Positions 27,484 through 35,858 of a stretch of 64,000 bases of DNA are shown here, one piece after another (the stretch's first letter is position 1; each line of letters starts with the position of its first letter). Position numbers and translations under genes: made by a program. This DNA is from Variovorax paradoxus (GTDB taxonomy: Bacteria > Pseudomonadota > Gammaproteobacteria > Burkholderiales > Burkholderiaceae_C). The stretch spans positions 4,479,001-4,543,000 of the forward strand of contig NZ_CP091716.1 of the NCBI RefSeq assembly GCF_022009635.1. The letters run 5' to 3'. The notes beneath the pieces were generated by a model that was not told the DNA's origin, made no database searches, and worked only from the letters and a program-made list of their open reading frames with translations.

Positions 27484-27933
27484 TCACATCTTCGGCAGCA
27501 TCTGCCCGCGGATCTCTCCGCCGGGGTTGGCCGCGGTGTGCACGTTGGCATACCACTTGCCCGCGCTCAGGTCGGCAGCCTGCGCCGGCGTGAGCGTGGC
27601 CTGACCTTCGATGGGGCTCGTGGGGTTGGCGAATGGCAACACCACGCCGGCGTTGGCGCCCGCGGCGGCGGGGCCGTGGAAGTGCGCCATGGTGGCGGGG
27701 CCGCTCAGCCCGGTGTAGGTGATCTTGTACTTGAGCACGTTGGTGTCGCGGTCGAGCCATGCCTCGGCCATGCCGCTGCCGCGCGTCATGTTGGGCGGGA
27801 CTTCGCTGGCTGCGTTCATCGCGCCGCTGAAGCTCGCGACGTTCGACTTCGACATCATTCCGCAGCCGACCAATGCGGCACTGGCCACGCCGGTGATGAG
27901 GGCTGCGCGCAAGAAGGTGCCATATCTGGTCAT
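27484..27933 (-). CDS. CHRD-domain lipoprotein
   Basis: A 149-residue protein with a lipoprotein signal: MTRYGTFLRAALITG, then the lipobox LVGC with the cysteine near residue 24. The mature part is one CHRD domain, with the family stretches ASEVPPNMTRGSG, MAHFHGPAA and WYANVHTAANPGGEIRGQ. In bacteria the role of this domain is not well known; in animals it occurs in the Chordin protein. AGGAGA precedes the start. The gene lies 65 bases upstream of the patatin operon on the same strand and might be co-transcribed, although nothing links its function. Confidence 0.92.
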   Translation of the reverse strand: MTRYGTFLRAALITGVASAALVGCGMMSKSNVASFSGAMNAASEVPPNMTRGSGMAEAWLDRDTNVLKYKITYTGLSGPATMAHFHGPAAAGANAGVVLPFANPTSPIEGQATLTPAQAADLSAGKWYANVHTAANPGGEIRGQMLPKM

Positions 27934-28050
27934 GAGCTTTATCTCCTGGGTTGTGAAAGCGACCACAGCATAGGCAGCACCGCGGGAATTGTCTTGTCGG
28001 CCATCGCCCCGACTTCCTTGGGCGCAAGGCGCCTGAAAGACAATCCGGCG

Positions 28051-28611
28051 ATGAGTTCCGCCCCTCTTTCCCCGCTCCCCTCGGCCCGCGAAGTGGTCGA
28101 CTTCTGGCACGAAGCCGGCCCCGACCGCTGGTTTGCCAAGAACGATGCCTTCGACGCCGCCTTCATCGCCCGCTTCGCCGAAGCCCACCAGGCCGCCGCC
28201 CGCGGCGAACTCGACCACTGGGCGGAGGATGCCCAGGGCGCGCTGGCCCTGCTGGTGCTGCTCGATCAGTTCCCGCGCAATGCCTGGCGCAACAACCCGC
28301 ACATGCTCGCCACCGACGGCAAGGCCCTGGCCGTGGCCAGGAAGGCCGTGGCGGCCGGTTTCGACCAGCAGGCAGCGGCCGAACTGCGGCCTTTCTTCTA
28401 CCTGCCCTTCATGCACTCCGAAGTGCTGGCCGAGCAGGAGCGCTCGGTCGAGCTGAATGCCGCGCTGGATGCCAACACGCAGCGCTTTGCCGTGCTGCAC
28501 CGCGACATCGTCGCGCGCTTCGGCCGCTTTCCGCACCGCAACAAGATGCTGGGGCGCGAGTCGACCGCGCAGGAGCAGGAGTTTCTGGACAAGGGCGGCT
28601 TCGCGGGCTGA
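28051..28611 (+). CDS. DUF924 family protein
   Basis: A 186-residue all-helical protein of the DUF924 family, whose members look like tetratricopeptide-fold proteins. Family stretches seen are VVDFWHEAGPDRWF near the start, LLDQFPRNAWRNNPHMLATD, FFYLPFMHSEVLAEQERSV, and FGRFPHRNKMLGRESTAQE at the end. No catalytic function is established. It starts at the ATG giving MSSAPLSP. It is divergent from the CHRD gene and converges with the YihY gene, with the two stop codons only 16 bases apart. Confidence 0.9.
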   Translation: MSSAPLSPLPSAREVVDFWHEAGPDRWFAKNDAFDAAFIARFAEAHQAAARGELDHWAEDAQGALALLVLLDQFPRNAWRNNPHMLATDGKALAVARKAVAAGFDQQAAAELRPFFYLPFMHSEVLAEQERSVELNAALDANTQRFAVLHRDIVARFGRFPHRNKMLGRESTAQEQEFLDKGGFAG

Positions 28612-28630
28612 GGCGCCGCCCGGCGCTCAG
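28608..28630. terminator. Hairpin between convergent DUF924 and YihY genes
   Basis: CTGAGGCGCCG and CGGCGCTCAG pair over 10 bases with one bulge, and the stem spans both stop codons. No T-run follows on either strand. It may stop or protect both transcripts from the same sequence. Confidence 0.45.
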
Positions 28631-29550
28631 TTGTCGTTGTGGGGCAGCGGCACGTTGCGCGTCGGTGAAGGGTTGAGCTCCGCCGCGCCTTCCATGCCCT
28701 TCATGGAGCCATAGGTGCGCGCATAGACCCAGGTGAACTCGGCCCCCAGCAGGAAGATCTGCGCCGAGTAATACACCCACACCAGCACCACCACCAGCGA
28801 GCCCGCCGCGCCATAACCCGAGGCCACGCTGCTCTTGCCGATGTACAGGCCGATCAGGTGCTTGCCCACGGTGAACAGCAGCGCGGTGACCGCCGCGCCC
28901 ACCCACACGTCGCGCCACTGCACCTTGGCGCGCGGCATGATCTTGTAGATCATCGCGAAGATCACCATCACCATCCCGAAGCTGAAGACGAAGTTCACCA
29001 CCTGCGCGGTGGTCTCCCAGGCGCCGAACATCGGCGACCACCACTTGCCCAGCGCCGCCAGCGCCGCGCTGGCCACCAGCGACACCATCAGCAAAAAGCC
29101 GATGCCCATGATCATGCTGAACGACAGCAGCCGCACGCGCAGCATGTTGAACAGGCCCTTGTTCTTGGTGCGCGCCGGCGCGCGCCAGATGCGGTCGAGC
29201 GCATCCTGCAGCTCGCCGAACACGGTGGTCGCGCCGACCACCAGCAGCCCGATGCCGATGACGGTGGCGACGATGCCCTCTGCCGGCTTGTTGACCGCCT
29301 TCAGCATGCCCTGCACCGCCGCCGCGCCCTGCTCGCCCATCAGCCCCGAGAGCTGCGCGAAGATCTCGCCGCGCGCGGCCTCCTGGCCGAAGACCAGGCC
29401 GGCCACGGCAATCACGATCAGCAGCAGCGGCGCGATCGAGAACACGGTGTAGTAGGCCAGCGCGGCCCCCATGCTCGGCGCGTAGTCGTTCGACCAGGAG
29501 TTGAAGGCCTTCTTGCAGAGGTCGAAGAGTGCGCGGAGTTGCATGAGCAT
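28627..29550 (-). CDS. YihY/UPF0761 family inner membrane protein
   Basis: A 307-residue membrane protein with about six hydrophobic segments. The N-terminal stretch WSNDYAPSMGAALAYYTVFSIAPLLL is typical of the YihY family (once called RNase BN or BrkB). Members are inner-membrane proteins of uncertain function, and earlier claims of an RNase role were withdrawn. The C-terminus is short and hydrophilic. The start could be MLMQ or the ATG two codons later. It is divergent from the chromate transporter pair with 86 bases between starts. Confidence 0.92.
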   Translation of the reverse strand: MLMQLRALFDLCKKAFNSWSNDYAPSMGAALAYYTVFSIAPLLLIVIAVAGLVFGQEAARGEIFAQLSGLMGEQGAAAVQGMLKAVNKPAEGIVATVIGIGLLVVGATTVFGELQDALDRIWRAPARTKNKGLFNMLRVRLLSFSMIMGIGFLLMVSLVASAALAALGKWWSPMFGAWETTAQVVNFVFSFGMVMVIFAMIYKIMPRAKVQWRDVWVGAAVTALLFTVGKHLIGLYIGKSSVASGYGAAGSLVVVLVWVYYSAQIFLLGAEFTWVYARTYGSMKGMEGAAELNPSPTRNVPLPHNDN

Positions 29551-29636
29551 GGCGGTAGTTTCCCTGTTGATCCGTCCGGGGTCCTGTCAGCACGATGCCC
29601 GGCGCGTTGAAAGCCTGCCTACGATAATCGCTCCAC

Positions 29637-30203
29637 ATGCACCCGTCTCCCTCCGCCCAGCCGCAGTCGCCGCGCGACCTGTTCTTTTCGTTCACCTGGC
29701 TGGCGCTGCAAGGCTTCGGCGGGGTGCTGGCCATCGTGCAGCGCGAGGTGGTCGAGAAGAAGAAATGGCTCACGCCCGAGCAGTTCCTCGAAGACTGGGC
29801 CGTGGCCCAGGTAATGCCCGGCCCGAACGTGATCAACCTCGCCCTGATGATCGGCGACCGCTACTTCGGGCTGCGCGGCGCCCTGGCGGCGGTGGCAGGC
29901 ATGCTGAGCATTCCGCTGGTCGTCATCCTTGCGCTGGCCGTGCTCTACGCGCACTACGCCGGCAACCCCCAGGTGGCGGCCGCGTTGCGGGGCATGGGCG
30001 CGGTGTCGGGCGGGCTTATTGCAGCCACCGGCATCAAGCTGGTGCCGCAGCTGCGCAAGCACCCGCTGGGCTTTGCCACCTGCCTGGTCTTCATGGGGCT
30101 GGTGTTCTGCGCCATCGCGCTGTTCAAGGTGCCGCTGGGCTGGGTGCTGCTGGTGCTGGGCGGCGTGGCCTGCGTCTGGACCTGGAAGAAGATTCCCGCA
30201 TGA
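29637..30203 (+). CDS. Chromate transporter, first half (CHR domain)
   Basis: A 188-residue CHR-domain membrane protein with about six segments. It holds the family motifs FTWLALQGFGGVLA and QVMPGPNVINLALMIGDRYFG. It is a half-length form that is joined, through an ATGA overlap, to a second CHR gene, so the pair replaces the usual fused ~400-residue transporter. Such pairs work as heterodimers and move chromate, and possibly sulfate or other anions, across the inner membrane. Resistance to chromate is a fair inference but not proven. The ATG at MHPSPSAQ is the first in the frame. Confidence 0.9.
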   Translation: MHPSPSAQPQSPRDLFFSFTWLALQGFGGVLAIVQREVVEKKKWLTPEQFLEDWAVAQVMPGPNVINLALMIGDRYFGLRGALAAVAGMLSIPLVVILALAVLYAHYAGNPQVAAALRGMGAVSGGLIAATGIKLVPQLRKHPLGFATCLVFMGLVFCAIALFKVPLGWVLLVLGGVACVWTWKKIPA

Positions 30204-30799
30204 CCATCGCGATGCACTGGCACGACTGGCTCGCCCTCTTCGGGCAGTACATGCTGCTTTCGCTGCTGTCGATCAGCGGCGCCATCACCACGGTGCCCGA
30301 CATGCACCGCTACCTGGTGGCCCAGCACGGCTGGCTCACCGACGCGCAGTTCAGTTCCTCCGTGGCCATCGCGCAGGCCGCGCCCGGGCCCAACGTGCTG
30401 TTCGTGGCGCTGATGGGCTGGAACGTCGGGCTCAACGCGGGCGGCGGTATCGGCGCCGGGCCGGGGGCGTGGGTGCTGGGCTTCTTCGGGCTGCTCGTCA
30501 CCATGGTCGGCATCATGCTGCCGAGCACCACCCTCACCTACTTCGCCACGCGCTGGGGCCACCGCAACCGCACCCGCCGCGAGGTGCGCGCCTTCAAGCA
30601 GGGCATGGCCCCCGTGGTGGTGGGCCTGCTGATCGCCACCGGCTGGGTGCTGGCGGCAGGAAACCATGCCGGCAATGCGCCCGCCTGGCACCTGTGGCTG
30701 CTTACAGGCACGGCTGCGCTTATCGTCTGGCGCACGCGCATCCACCTGCTCTGGCTGCTCGGCGCAGGCGCCGTGCTGGGCGCCATAGGCTTCGTCTGA
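30200..30799 (+). CDS. Chromate transporter, second half (CHR domain)
   Basis: A 199-residue protein with the same domain as its upstream neighbour: LFGQYMLLSLLSISGAIT, then IAQAAPGPNVLFVALMGWNVG. The start codon overlaps the stop of the first half by ATGA, which points to coupled translation and a fixed ratio of the two subunits. Compared with the first half it has a longer loop rich in glycine (LNAGGGIGAGPGAWV). An aldo-keto reductase gene follows 38 bases later on the same strand. Confidence 0.9.
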   Translation: MTIAMHWHDWLALFGQYMLLSLLSISGAITTVPDMHRYLVAQHGWLTDAQFSSSVAIAQAAPGPNVLFVALMGWNVGLNAGGGIGAGPGAWVLGFFGLLVTMVGIMLPSTTLTYFATRWGHRNRTRREVRAFKQGMAPVVVGLLIATGWVLAAGNHAGNAPAWHLWLLTGTAALIVWRTRIHLLWLLGAGAVLGAIGFV

Positions 30800-30837
30800 C
30801 CCCTTTTTTCTCAACGCTTCTTCGGGAACACAAACTC

Positions 30838-31806
30838 ATGTCGCAACTTCGCCCGCTCGGCCGCTCCGGTCTTCTGGTTTCCCCGCTCGCTTTCGGCGGC
30901 AACGTGTTCGGCTGGACCGTCGACGAAGCGGCGTCGTTCAAGCTGCTCGATGCCTGGCTCGACGCCGGCTTCAACTTCGTCGACACCGCCGACGTGTACT
31001 CGGCGTGGGTGCCCGGCCACAAGGGCGGCGAGTCCGAGACCATCATCGGCAAGTGGCTCAAGCAGAGCGGCAAGCGCAACCGCGTGGTGCTGGCCACCAA
31101 GGTCGGCAAGCCGATGGGCGAAGGCAAGGTGGGCCTGTCGCCCAAGTACATCCGCGAGGCGGTGGAGGCGTCGCTCAAGCGCCTGCAGACGGACCACATC
31201 GACCTCTACCAGTCGCACGACGACGACGCCAACACCGCGCTCGAAGAATCGCTGCGCGCTTTCGACCAGCTGATCCAGGAAGGCAAGGTGCGCGCGATCG
31301 GTGCGTCGAACTACACCGCGCCGCGGCTGGCCGAAGCGCTGGACGTGTCCGAGAAGCTCGGCATTGCCCGCTACGAGAGCCTGCAGCCGCTGTACAACCT
31401 CTACGACCGCGCGGTGTTCGAAGACGCGCTGGAACCGCTGTGCCTGAAACGCGAAGTGGGCGTGATCAACTTCTACGCGCTGGCCGCCGGCTTCCTCACG
31501 GGCAAGTACCGCACCGAGGCCGATGCGAGCAAGAGCGCGCGCGGCGCCAACACCACCAAGAAGTACCTCAATGAACGCGGCCTGCGCATCCTCGACGCGC
31601 TCGACAAGGTGGCCCAGCAGTACAACGCCAAGCCCGGCCAAGTGGCGATTGCATGGCAGATCGCCCGCCCCGGCGTGACCGCGCCGATCGCCAGCGCCAC
31701 GTCGATCGCGCAGCTCGAGGAACTGGTGGTCGCAACGCAGCTGAAGCTGGACGCGGGCACCATCGAGATGCTCGACCGCGCCAGCGCCGAGACCGCCGCA
31801 GCCTGA
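30838..31806 (+). CDS. Aldo/keto reductase
   Basis: A 322-residue TIM-barrel reductase. The tetrad can be placed: D49 and Y54 in FVDTADVYSAW, K85 in VVLATKVGKP, and the histidine in LYQSHDDDA near residue 127. The C-terminal APIASATSIAQLEEL stretch binds NADPH. The family reduces aldehydes and ketones in the cytoplasm; the substrate is unknown. The protein resembles the group that includes YghZ and similar general stress reductases. A DUF3237 gene begins 13 bases after its stop, so the two should be one operon. Confidence 0.93.
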   Translation: MSQLRPLGRSGLLVSPLAFGGNVFGWTVDEAASFKLLDAWLDAGFNFVDTADVYSAWVPGHKGGESETIIGKWLKQSGKRNRVVLATKVGKPMGEGKVGLSPKYIREAVEASLKRLQTDHIDLYQSHDDDANTALEESLRAFDQLIQEGKVRAIGASNYTAPRLAEALDVSEKLGIARYESLQPLYNLYDRAVFEDALEPLCLKREVGVINFYALAAGFLTGKYRTEADASKSARGANTTKKYLNERGLRILDALDKVAQQYNAKPGQVAIAWQIARPGVTAPIASATSIAQLEELVVATQLKLDAGTIEMLDRASAETAAA

Positions 31807-31819
31807 GGACGTGCCAGCG

Positions 31820-32302
31820 ATGAGCGTGTTCGATTTCAACGCTATCACCGCCCCTTCGCTCGAGCACTTCGCCGACCTGCGCGTCGAGGTGGGCACGCCG
31901 CAGGTGCTGGGCGGCACCCCGCGCGGGATGCGCCGCGTGGTGCCCATCACGGGCGGCGAAGCCACCGGGCACGGCTGGCGCGCGCGCGTCCTGCCGGGCG
32001 GCTGCGACTTTCAACTGATCGTGAGCGAGACGCTCTCCGAGCTCGATGCGCGCTACGCCCTGGAGACAGATGCCGGCGACCTGATCTACGTGCAGAACCA
32101 GGCCGTGCGCTCGGCCACGCCCGAGGTCATGGCCCAGTTGCTGCGCGGCGAGCCCGTCGACCCGACGCAGGTGTATTTCCGCTGCAACCCGCGCTTCGAA
32201 ACCACTTCGCCTTCGCTGAAGTGGATCAGCGAGCGCATGTTCACCGGGGCCGGCATGCGCAAGCCGGCCGAGGTGGTGATGCGCTTCTACACGCTGGTGT
32301 AG
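31820..32302 (+). CDS. DUF3237 family protein
   Basis: A 160-residue beta-rich protein of the DUF3237 family, with LEHFADLRVEVGTPQVLGGTP near the start, then RRVVPITGGEATG and the C-terminal ERMFTGAGMRKPAEVVMRFYTLV. The family function is unknown. A GTG three codons upstream is possible, but TGAGGA about 9 bases before the ATG favours the one chosen. It is tightly behind the aldo/keto reductase gene and converges with the GNAT gene, which ends 8 bases away. Confidence 0.9.
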   Translation: MSVFDFNAITAPSLEHFADLRVEVGTPQVLGGTPRGMRRVVPITGGEATGHGWRARVLPGGCDFQLIVSETLSELDARYALETDAGDLIYVQNQAVRSATPEVMAQLLRGEPVDPTQVYFRCNPRFETTSPSLKWISERMFTGAGMRKPAEVVMRFYTLV

Positions 32303-32309
32303 CGGGCGT

Positions 32310-32831
32310 TCAGCCGTCGACCGGGTTCAGGGGCGTCGCCAGGATCCGCTGGTAGAACGCCACGTCGAGCCAGCGGCCGAACTTGAAGCCGGCCTGGCGC
32401 ACGGTGCCCGAGTGCTCGAAGCCCAGGCGCTCATGCAGCGCGATGCTGCCTGCGTTGGCGGCGTCGATGGCGCCGACCATCACATGCACGTCGCGCGCAA
32501 TGGCCTCGGCAATGATCGCCTCCATGAGCGTGCGGCCCAGGCCCGCGCCGCGGTGGGCGCTGTCGACGTACACAGAGTGCTCGACGGTGTACTTGTAGGC
32601 CGGGAAGGCGCGGAACGCGCCGTAGCTCGCGAAGCCCAGCAGCTTGCCGTCGTCGTCCACCGCCCCGATCACCGGAAAGCCGTTCGCGCGCTTGGTGGCG
32701 AACCACGCGACCATGTTCTCCGGCGCGCGCGGCTTGTAGTCGTACAGCGCGGTCGAGGTGACGATGGCTTCGTTGAGGATGGCAAGAATCGCCGCGGCGT
32801 GCGCTTCTTCGGTACAGGGGATGAGCCGCAT
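32310..32831 (-). CDS. GNAT acetyltransferase, phosphinothricin-acetyltransferase-like
   Basis: A 173-residue GNAT enzyme. The opening ILNEAIVTSTALYDYKPRAPE and the acetyl-CoA loop HRGAGLGRTLMEAII are typical of the phosphinothricin N-acetyltransferase (Pat/Bar) and methionine sulfoximine acetyltransferase group. The physiological substrate in soil bacteria is mostly unknown. I chose the ATG at MRLIPCTEE because AAGGAA lies 7 bases upstream; an ATG seven codons earlier is also open. It is divergent from an XRE-cupin regulator, with just 43 bases between starts and an inverted repeat in them. Confidence 0.9.
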   Translation of the reverse strand: MRLIPCTEEAHAAAILAILNEAIVTSTALYDYKPRAPENMVAWFATKRANGFPVIGAVDDDGKLLGFASYGAFRAFPAYKYTVEHSVYVDSAHRGAGLGRTLMEAIIAEAIARDVHVMVGAIDAANAGSIALHERLGFEHSGTVRQAGFKFGRWLDVAFYQRILATPLNPVDG

Positions 32832-32853
32832 GATGTTCCTTGTGTCGTTCAAT

Positions 32854-32876
32854 ATAAGAGAATAATAATCTCATAT
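32854..32876. promoter_or_regulatory. Inverted repeat overlapping the XRE-cupin start, candidate operator
   Basis: ATAAGAGA-ATAATAA-TCTCATAT has arms that match at 7 of 8 positions. It lies between the divergent GNAT and XRE-cupin genes and covers the first bases of the regulator's start codon. The AT content suggests that it overlaps the -10 elements. A single regulator dimer could therefore control both genes. Confidence 0.5.
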
Positions 32877-33480
32877 GGGAAACACTTCATCCGCTTCCGT
32901 CGTTTCTTCTTCGGGAGACGCCGCCGACGGCATCGACGCCCTCATCGCCTCCCGGCTGCTGGCGCTTCGGCAGGCGCGGGAACTCAGCCTTGCCGAGCTG
33001 GCCGAGCTCTCGGGAGTCAGCAAGGCCATGATCTCGAAGGTGGAGCGCGCGCAAAGCAGCCCGACGGCCGTGCTGCTGGGCCGGCTGGCGGCCGGGCTCG
33101 GCGTGCCGCTGGCGCAACTGCTGACCGAGGACGGCGACCGCCCCCAGCGCCTGCGCACGCGGGCCGAGCAGCATGTGTGGCGCGATCCCGAGGCAGGCTA
33201 CCTGCGGCGCCAGGTGGCCGAGCGGCAGGCGGGCAGCGGCGTCGAGCTGGTCGAGGTCGAGCTGCCGCGTTCGGCGCAGGTGAGCTATCCGCGCTGGAGC
33301 GGCAAGCCGTACCGCCAGTGCCTGTGGATGCTCGAAGGCGCCTTGCGCGTGGACTACGGCGACGAACGCTTCGAACTGGCCCCCGGCGACTGCCTCGACT
33401 TCGGCGTGGACCGGCCGCTGGTGTTCAAGGCGCTGGGGCGCAGCGGCTGCCGCTACCTGCTGGTGGCGAGCCCGTCCTAG
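32875..33480 (+). CDS. XRE-family regulator with cupin sensor domain
   Basis: A 201-residue regulator. Residues 20-75 are an XRE helix-turn-helix (LLALRQARELSLAELAELSG then VSKAMISKVERAQSSPTAVLLGRLA), and the C-terminal half is a cupin (WMLEGALRVDYGDERFELAPGDCLDFG) that likely binds a small molecule or metal. This is the common two-domain XRE-cupin type. The start codon is embedded in the inverted repeat, so the gene probably has a very short leader or overlaps its own operator. It most likely controls the divergent acetyltransferase gene. Confidence 0.92.
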   Translation: MGNTSSASVVSSSGDAADGIDALIASRLLALRQARELSLAELAELSGVSKAMISKVERAQSSPTAVLLGRLAAGLGVPLAQLLTEDGDRPQRLRTRAEQHVWRDPEAGYLRRQVAERQAGSGVELVEVELPRSAQVSYPRWSGKPYRQCLWMLEGALRVDYGDERFELAPGDCLDFGVDRPLVFKALGRSGCRYLLVASPS

Positions 33481-33584
33481 CCGCCCGGTAGGCTCGCTCC
33501 CACACGCACAGGCGGCGCGGGCCGCCCCGGGCCGTCGCGTCGGCCGGGATACTGCAACGCATCTCAGCTTCCGGAGGAACGACG

Positions 33585-33755
33585 ATGTCCTTTGCGCTCT
33601 ACATGATCGGATTCCTTATCTTCCTTGGCGGCCTTGTCTGGGGCGCCACGGTGGTGGGCGTGCCCACGCTCTACATCGGCATCGGGGCGACGATCCTGCT
33701 CGGGATCGGCATCTTCAGCGCTGTCGGCCGCACGCGCGGCAAAGACCCGTCCTGA
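33585..33755 (+). CDS. 56-residue membrane protein
   Basis: A small frame with a strong ribosome binding site: GGAGGA seven bases before the ATG. The product has two hydrophobic segments (about residues 3-24 and 28-46), each rich in glycine, and ends in a short basic tail (GRTRGKDPS). It is the kind of small two-pass protein often annotated as a hypothetical membrane protein in Burkholderiales. No function is known. The segment that follows repeats the bases CCCGTCCTGAGTT, in a near-tandem copy around the stop (33749-33774), without effect on the frame. Confidence 0.7.
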   Translation: MSFALYMIGFLIFLGGLVWGATVVGVPTLYIGIGATILLGIGIFSAVGRTRGKDPS

Positions 33756-33859
33756 GTTACCCGTCCTGAGTTCACACAGGCTTCACGCCGCGCGCACAGG
33801 GGCTGGCTAACTTCGCATGCGCACCGCAGACCGCGGTGCGCATCGAACACAGCCAGCCC

Positions 33860-35071
33860 ATGTCATCTTCTTCCTCGAGTTTCTTCGCTCCCCTCGATTC
33901 ATCCCTGATCACACCGCCGCACGCGGCGCCGGTCCCATCGGCCGGCAGCGGCGCAGCGGGCATCAAGGTCGATCTTCTTGTCGTGGGCGCGAGCTTTGCC
34001 GGATTGGCGTGCGCCCGAGCCGCGGCCCTCGCGGGGCTCAGCGTGATGGTGTTAGAGAAGAAGGCCAGCGCCGGCGCCAAGCTCCACACCACCGGCATCA
34101 TCGTGAAGGACGCGGTCGACAGCGTGCCGTGGCTCGCCGAAGTGCCACCCGCGCTGGTACGCCGTATCGAGGGGGTGCGGCTCTATGCGCCCAACATGCG
34201 GCATGTGGACCTGCATGCACCGGGCTACTGGTTCTGGGCCACCGACGCGCCCGCGCTGCTCGACTGGATGGTGGATTCGGCACGGGCCTGCGGTGTCGAT
34301 GTGAGGCTGGGCACGCTGTTCGAGCAAGCACTGTGGATCAACGGGCGCTGGGAAGTGCCCGTCACCCACGGACCCTGCATCACGGCCACCTACCTCGTGG
34401 GCGCGGACGGGCCGCATTCGCGTGTAGCCAAGGCGCTGGGCCTGTCGCGCAACACGCGCTTCCTGTTCGGCGTGGAGCATGAATACCAGGGCGCGCGCAT
34501 GGCGCCCGACCTGCTGCACTGCTTCATCGACCGCAAGCTGGCCCCCGGCTACATCGGCTGGGCGCTGGACGGTGTGGGCGTGAGCCAGATCGGACTGGCG
34601 CGCCGCGTGGTTCCAGGCGACGCGCATGCACTGCGGCTGGACCCGCTGCTGCGCAAGATCGCATCGGTCGTGACACCGGGCGACTCGGCGCCCGTCGCGG
34701 TGCGCGCCGGCATGATCCCCTGCGGCGGCGTGCTGCCGAGGGTTGCGCGGGAACGAGCGCTGCTGGTGGGCGACGCCGCGGGCATGGTGTCGCCGGTGAC
34801 CGCGGGCGGCATCCACACCGCGCTGCAGCACGGTGAGCGCGCTGGCGAGGCGGTGGCGCGCTTCGTGCGCAGGGAGGCCGATGACCCGGCCACCTGGTTC
34901 GTGCGCAGCTACCCGAGCTTCCTGCTCAAGCGCACGCTGCGCTGGGCCTTCGACAATTTCCAGAGCGACTGGATGTTCAACCACCTGCTGGGCACGCCGC
35001 AGATGCGGCGCGTGGCGGAGCTGATCTACTTTCACCGCAAGGGCGGGACGCCGCCCCTGCCCTCGCCATAG
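33860..35071 (+). CDS. FAD-dependent oxidoreductase (geranylgeranyl reductase/hydroxylase type)
   Basis: A 403-residue flavoprotein. The dinucleotide fold is VVGASFAGLACARAAALAG (about residues 40-58), DGP is near residue 175, and the second FAD motif is LLVGDAAGMVSPVTAGGIH near residue 300. The wording of this last motif fits geranylgeranyl-reductase-like or halogenase-like enzymes more than aromatic hydroxylases. A Ser-rich, disordered N-terminus of about 30 residues precedes the fold. The start is uncertain: the ATG at 33860 or a GTG eight codons upstream; neither has a good ribosome binding site. The substrate is unknown, perhaps a lipid. It converges with rlmB. Confidence 0.85.
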   Translation: MSSSSSSFFAPLDSSLITPPHAAPVPSAGSGAAGIKVDLLVVGASFAGLACARAAALAGLSVMVLEKKASAGAKLHTTGIIVKDAVDSVPWLAEVPPALVRRIEGVRLYAPNMRHVDLHAPGYWFWATDAPALLDWMVDSARACGVDVRLGTLFEQALWINGRWEVPVTHGPCITATYLVGADGPHSRVAKALGLSRNTRFLFGVEHEYQGARMAPDLLHCFIDRKLAPGYIGWALDGVGVSQIGLARRVVPGDAHALRLDPLLRKIASVVTPGDSAPVAVRAGMIPCGGVLPRVARERALLVGDAAGMVSPVTAGGIHTALQHGERAGEAVARFVRREADDPATWFVRSYPSFLLKRTLRWAFDNFQSDWMFNHLLGTPQMRRVAELIYFHRKGGTPPLPSP

Positions 35072-35078
35072 ACGCCGC

Positions 35079-35825
35079 TCAGGCGCCGCGCTGGCGCATC
35101 GCCTCGTAAAGGCACACGCCGCTGGCCACCGAGACGTTCAGGCTCTCGACGGCACCGGCCATCGGGATGCTCACGAGCTCGTCGCAGGTCTTGCGCGTGA
35201 GCTGGCGCATGCCCTCGCCCTCGGCGCCCAGCACCAGCGCCAGCGGGCGCTTGAAGTCGCTCTGGTAGATAGTGCCCGGCGCATCGTCGCTGGTGCCCAC
35301 GCACCAGATGCTGCGCTCCTTGAGTTCGTTGAGCGTGCGCGCGAGGTTGGTCACCATGAAGTACGGCACCGTCTCGGCAGCGCCGCTCGCCACCTTGGCC
35401 ACGGTGGCGTTGATGCCCGCCGCATGGTCCTTGGGCGCGATGACCGCATGCGCGCCGGCACCGTCGGCCACGCGCAGGCAGGCGCCGAGGTTGTGCGGGT
35501 CGGTCACGCCGTCGAGCACCAGCAGCAGCGGCACGGTGCCGGCCTCTTCGAGGCCTTCGAGCAATTCGTCGAGCGAATGGATTTGCGCGGCAGGTTCGAC
35601 CCGCGCCACCACGCCCTGGTGACCGTGGCTGCCGCTGAGCTTGGACAGCCGCAGGCCGTCGGCCTCGACCAGCCGGACACCGGCTTCTTGCGCTCGCGCA
35701 ATGAACTGTTTCATGCGCGCATCGCGCCGGCTGGCGTCGAACATCACTTCGAGCACCGATTTAGGCGCGGTCTTGATGCGCACGCCCACGGCATGGAAGC
35801 CGAAGATCACTTTAGGGGAAGACAT
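35079..35825 (-). CDS. rlmB: 23S rRNA (guanosine-2'-O)-methyltransferase RlmB
   Basis: A 248-residue SPOUT methyltransferase of the TrmH family. The N-terminal substrate-binding domain starts VIFGFHAVGVRIKTAPKSVLEV, and the catalytic C-terminal knot has LVLDGVTDPHNLGACLRVADG, LVLGAEGEGMRQLTRK and SLNVSVASGVCLYEA. These match RlmB, which methylates G2251 in the peptidyl-transferase centre of 23S rRNA. The first conserved stretch with DPHNLGA holds the catalytic arginine region. It lies 33 bases upstream of nothing else on its strand, so it is probably the end of its own unit. Confidence 0.95.
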   Translation of the reverse strand: MSSPKVIFGFHAVGVRIKTAPKSVLEVMFDASRRDARMKQFIARAQEAGVRLVEADGLRLSKLSGSHGHQGVVARVEPAAQIHSLDELLEGLEEAGTVPLLLVLDGVTDPHNLGACLRVADGAGAHAVIAPKDHAAGINATVAKVASGAAETVPYFMVTNLARTLNELKERSIWCVGTSDDAPGTIYQSDFKRPLALVLGAEGEGMRQLTRKTCDELVSIPMAGAVESLNVSVASGVCLYEAMRQRGA

Positions 35826-35858
35826 CCTCCGATTATCCCTACCCCCGGGACCACCCCG

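Noticed and set aside
34041..35071. Aromatic-ring hydroxylase
   Set aside because: FAD motifs fit the geranylgeranyl-reductase-like group better, and no aromatic pathway is adjacent.
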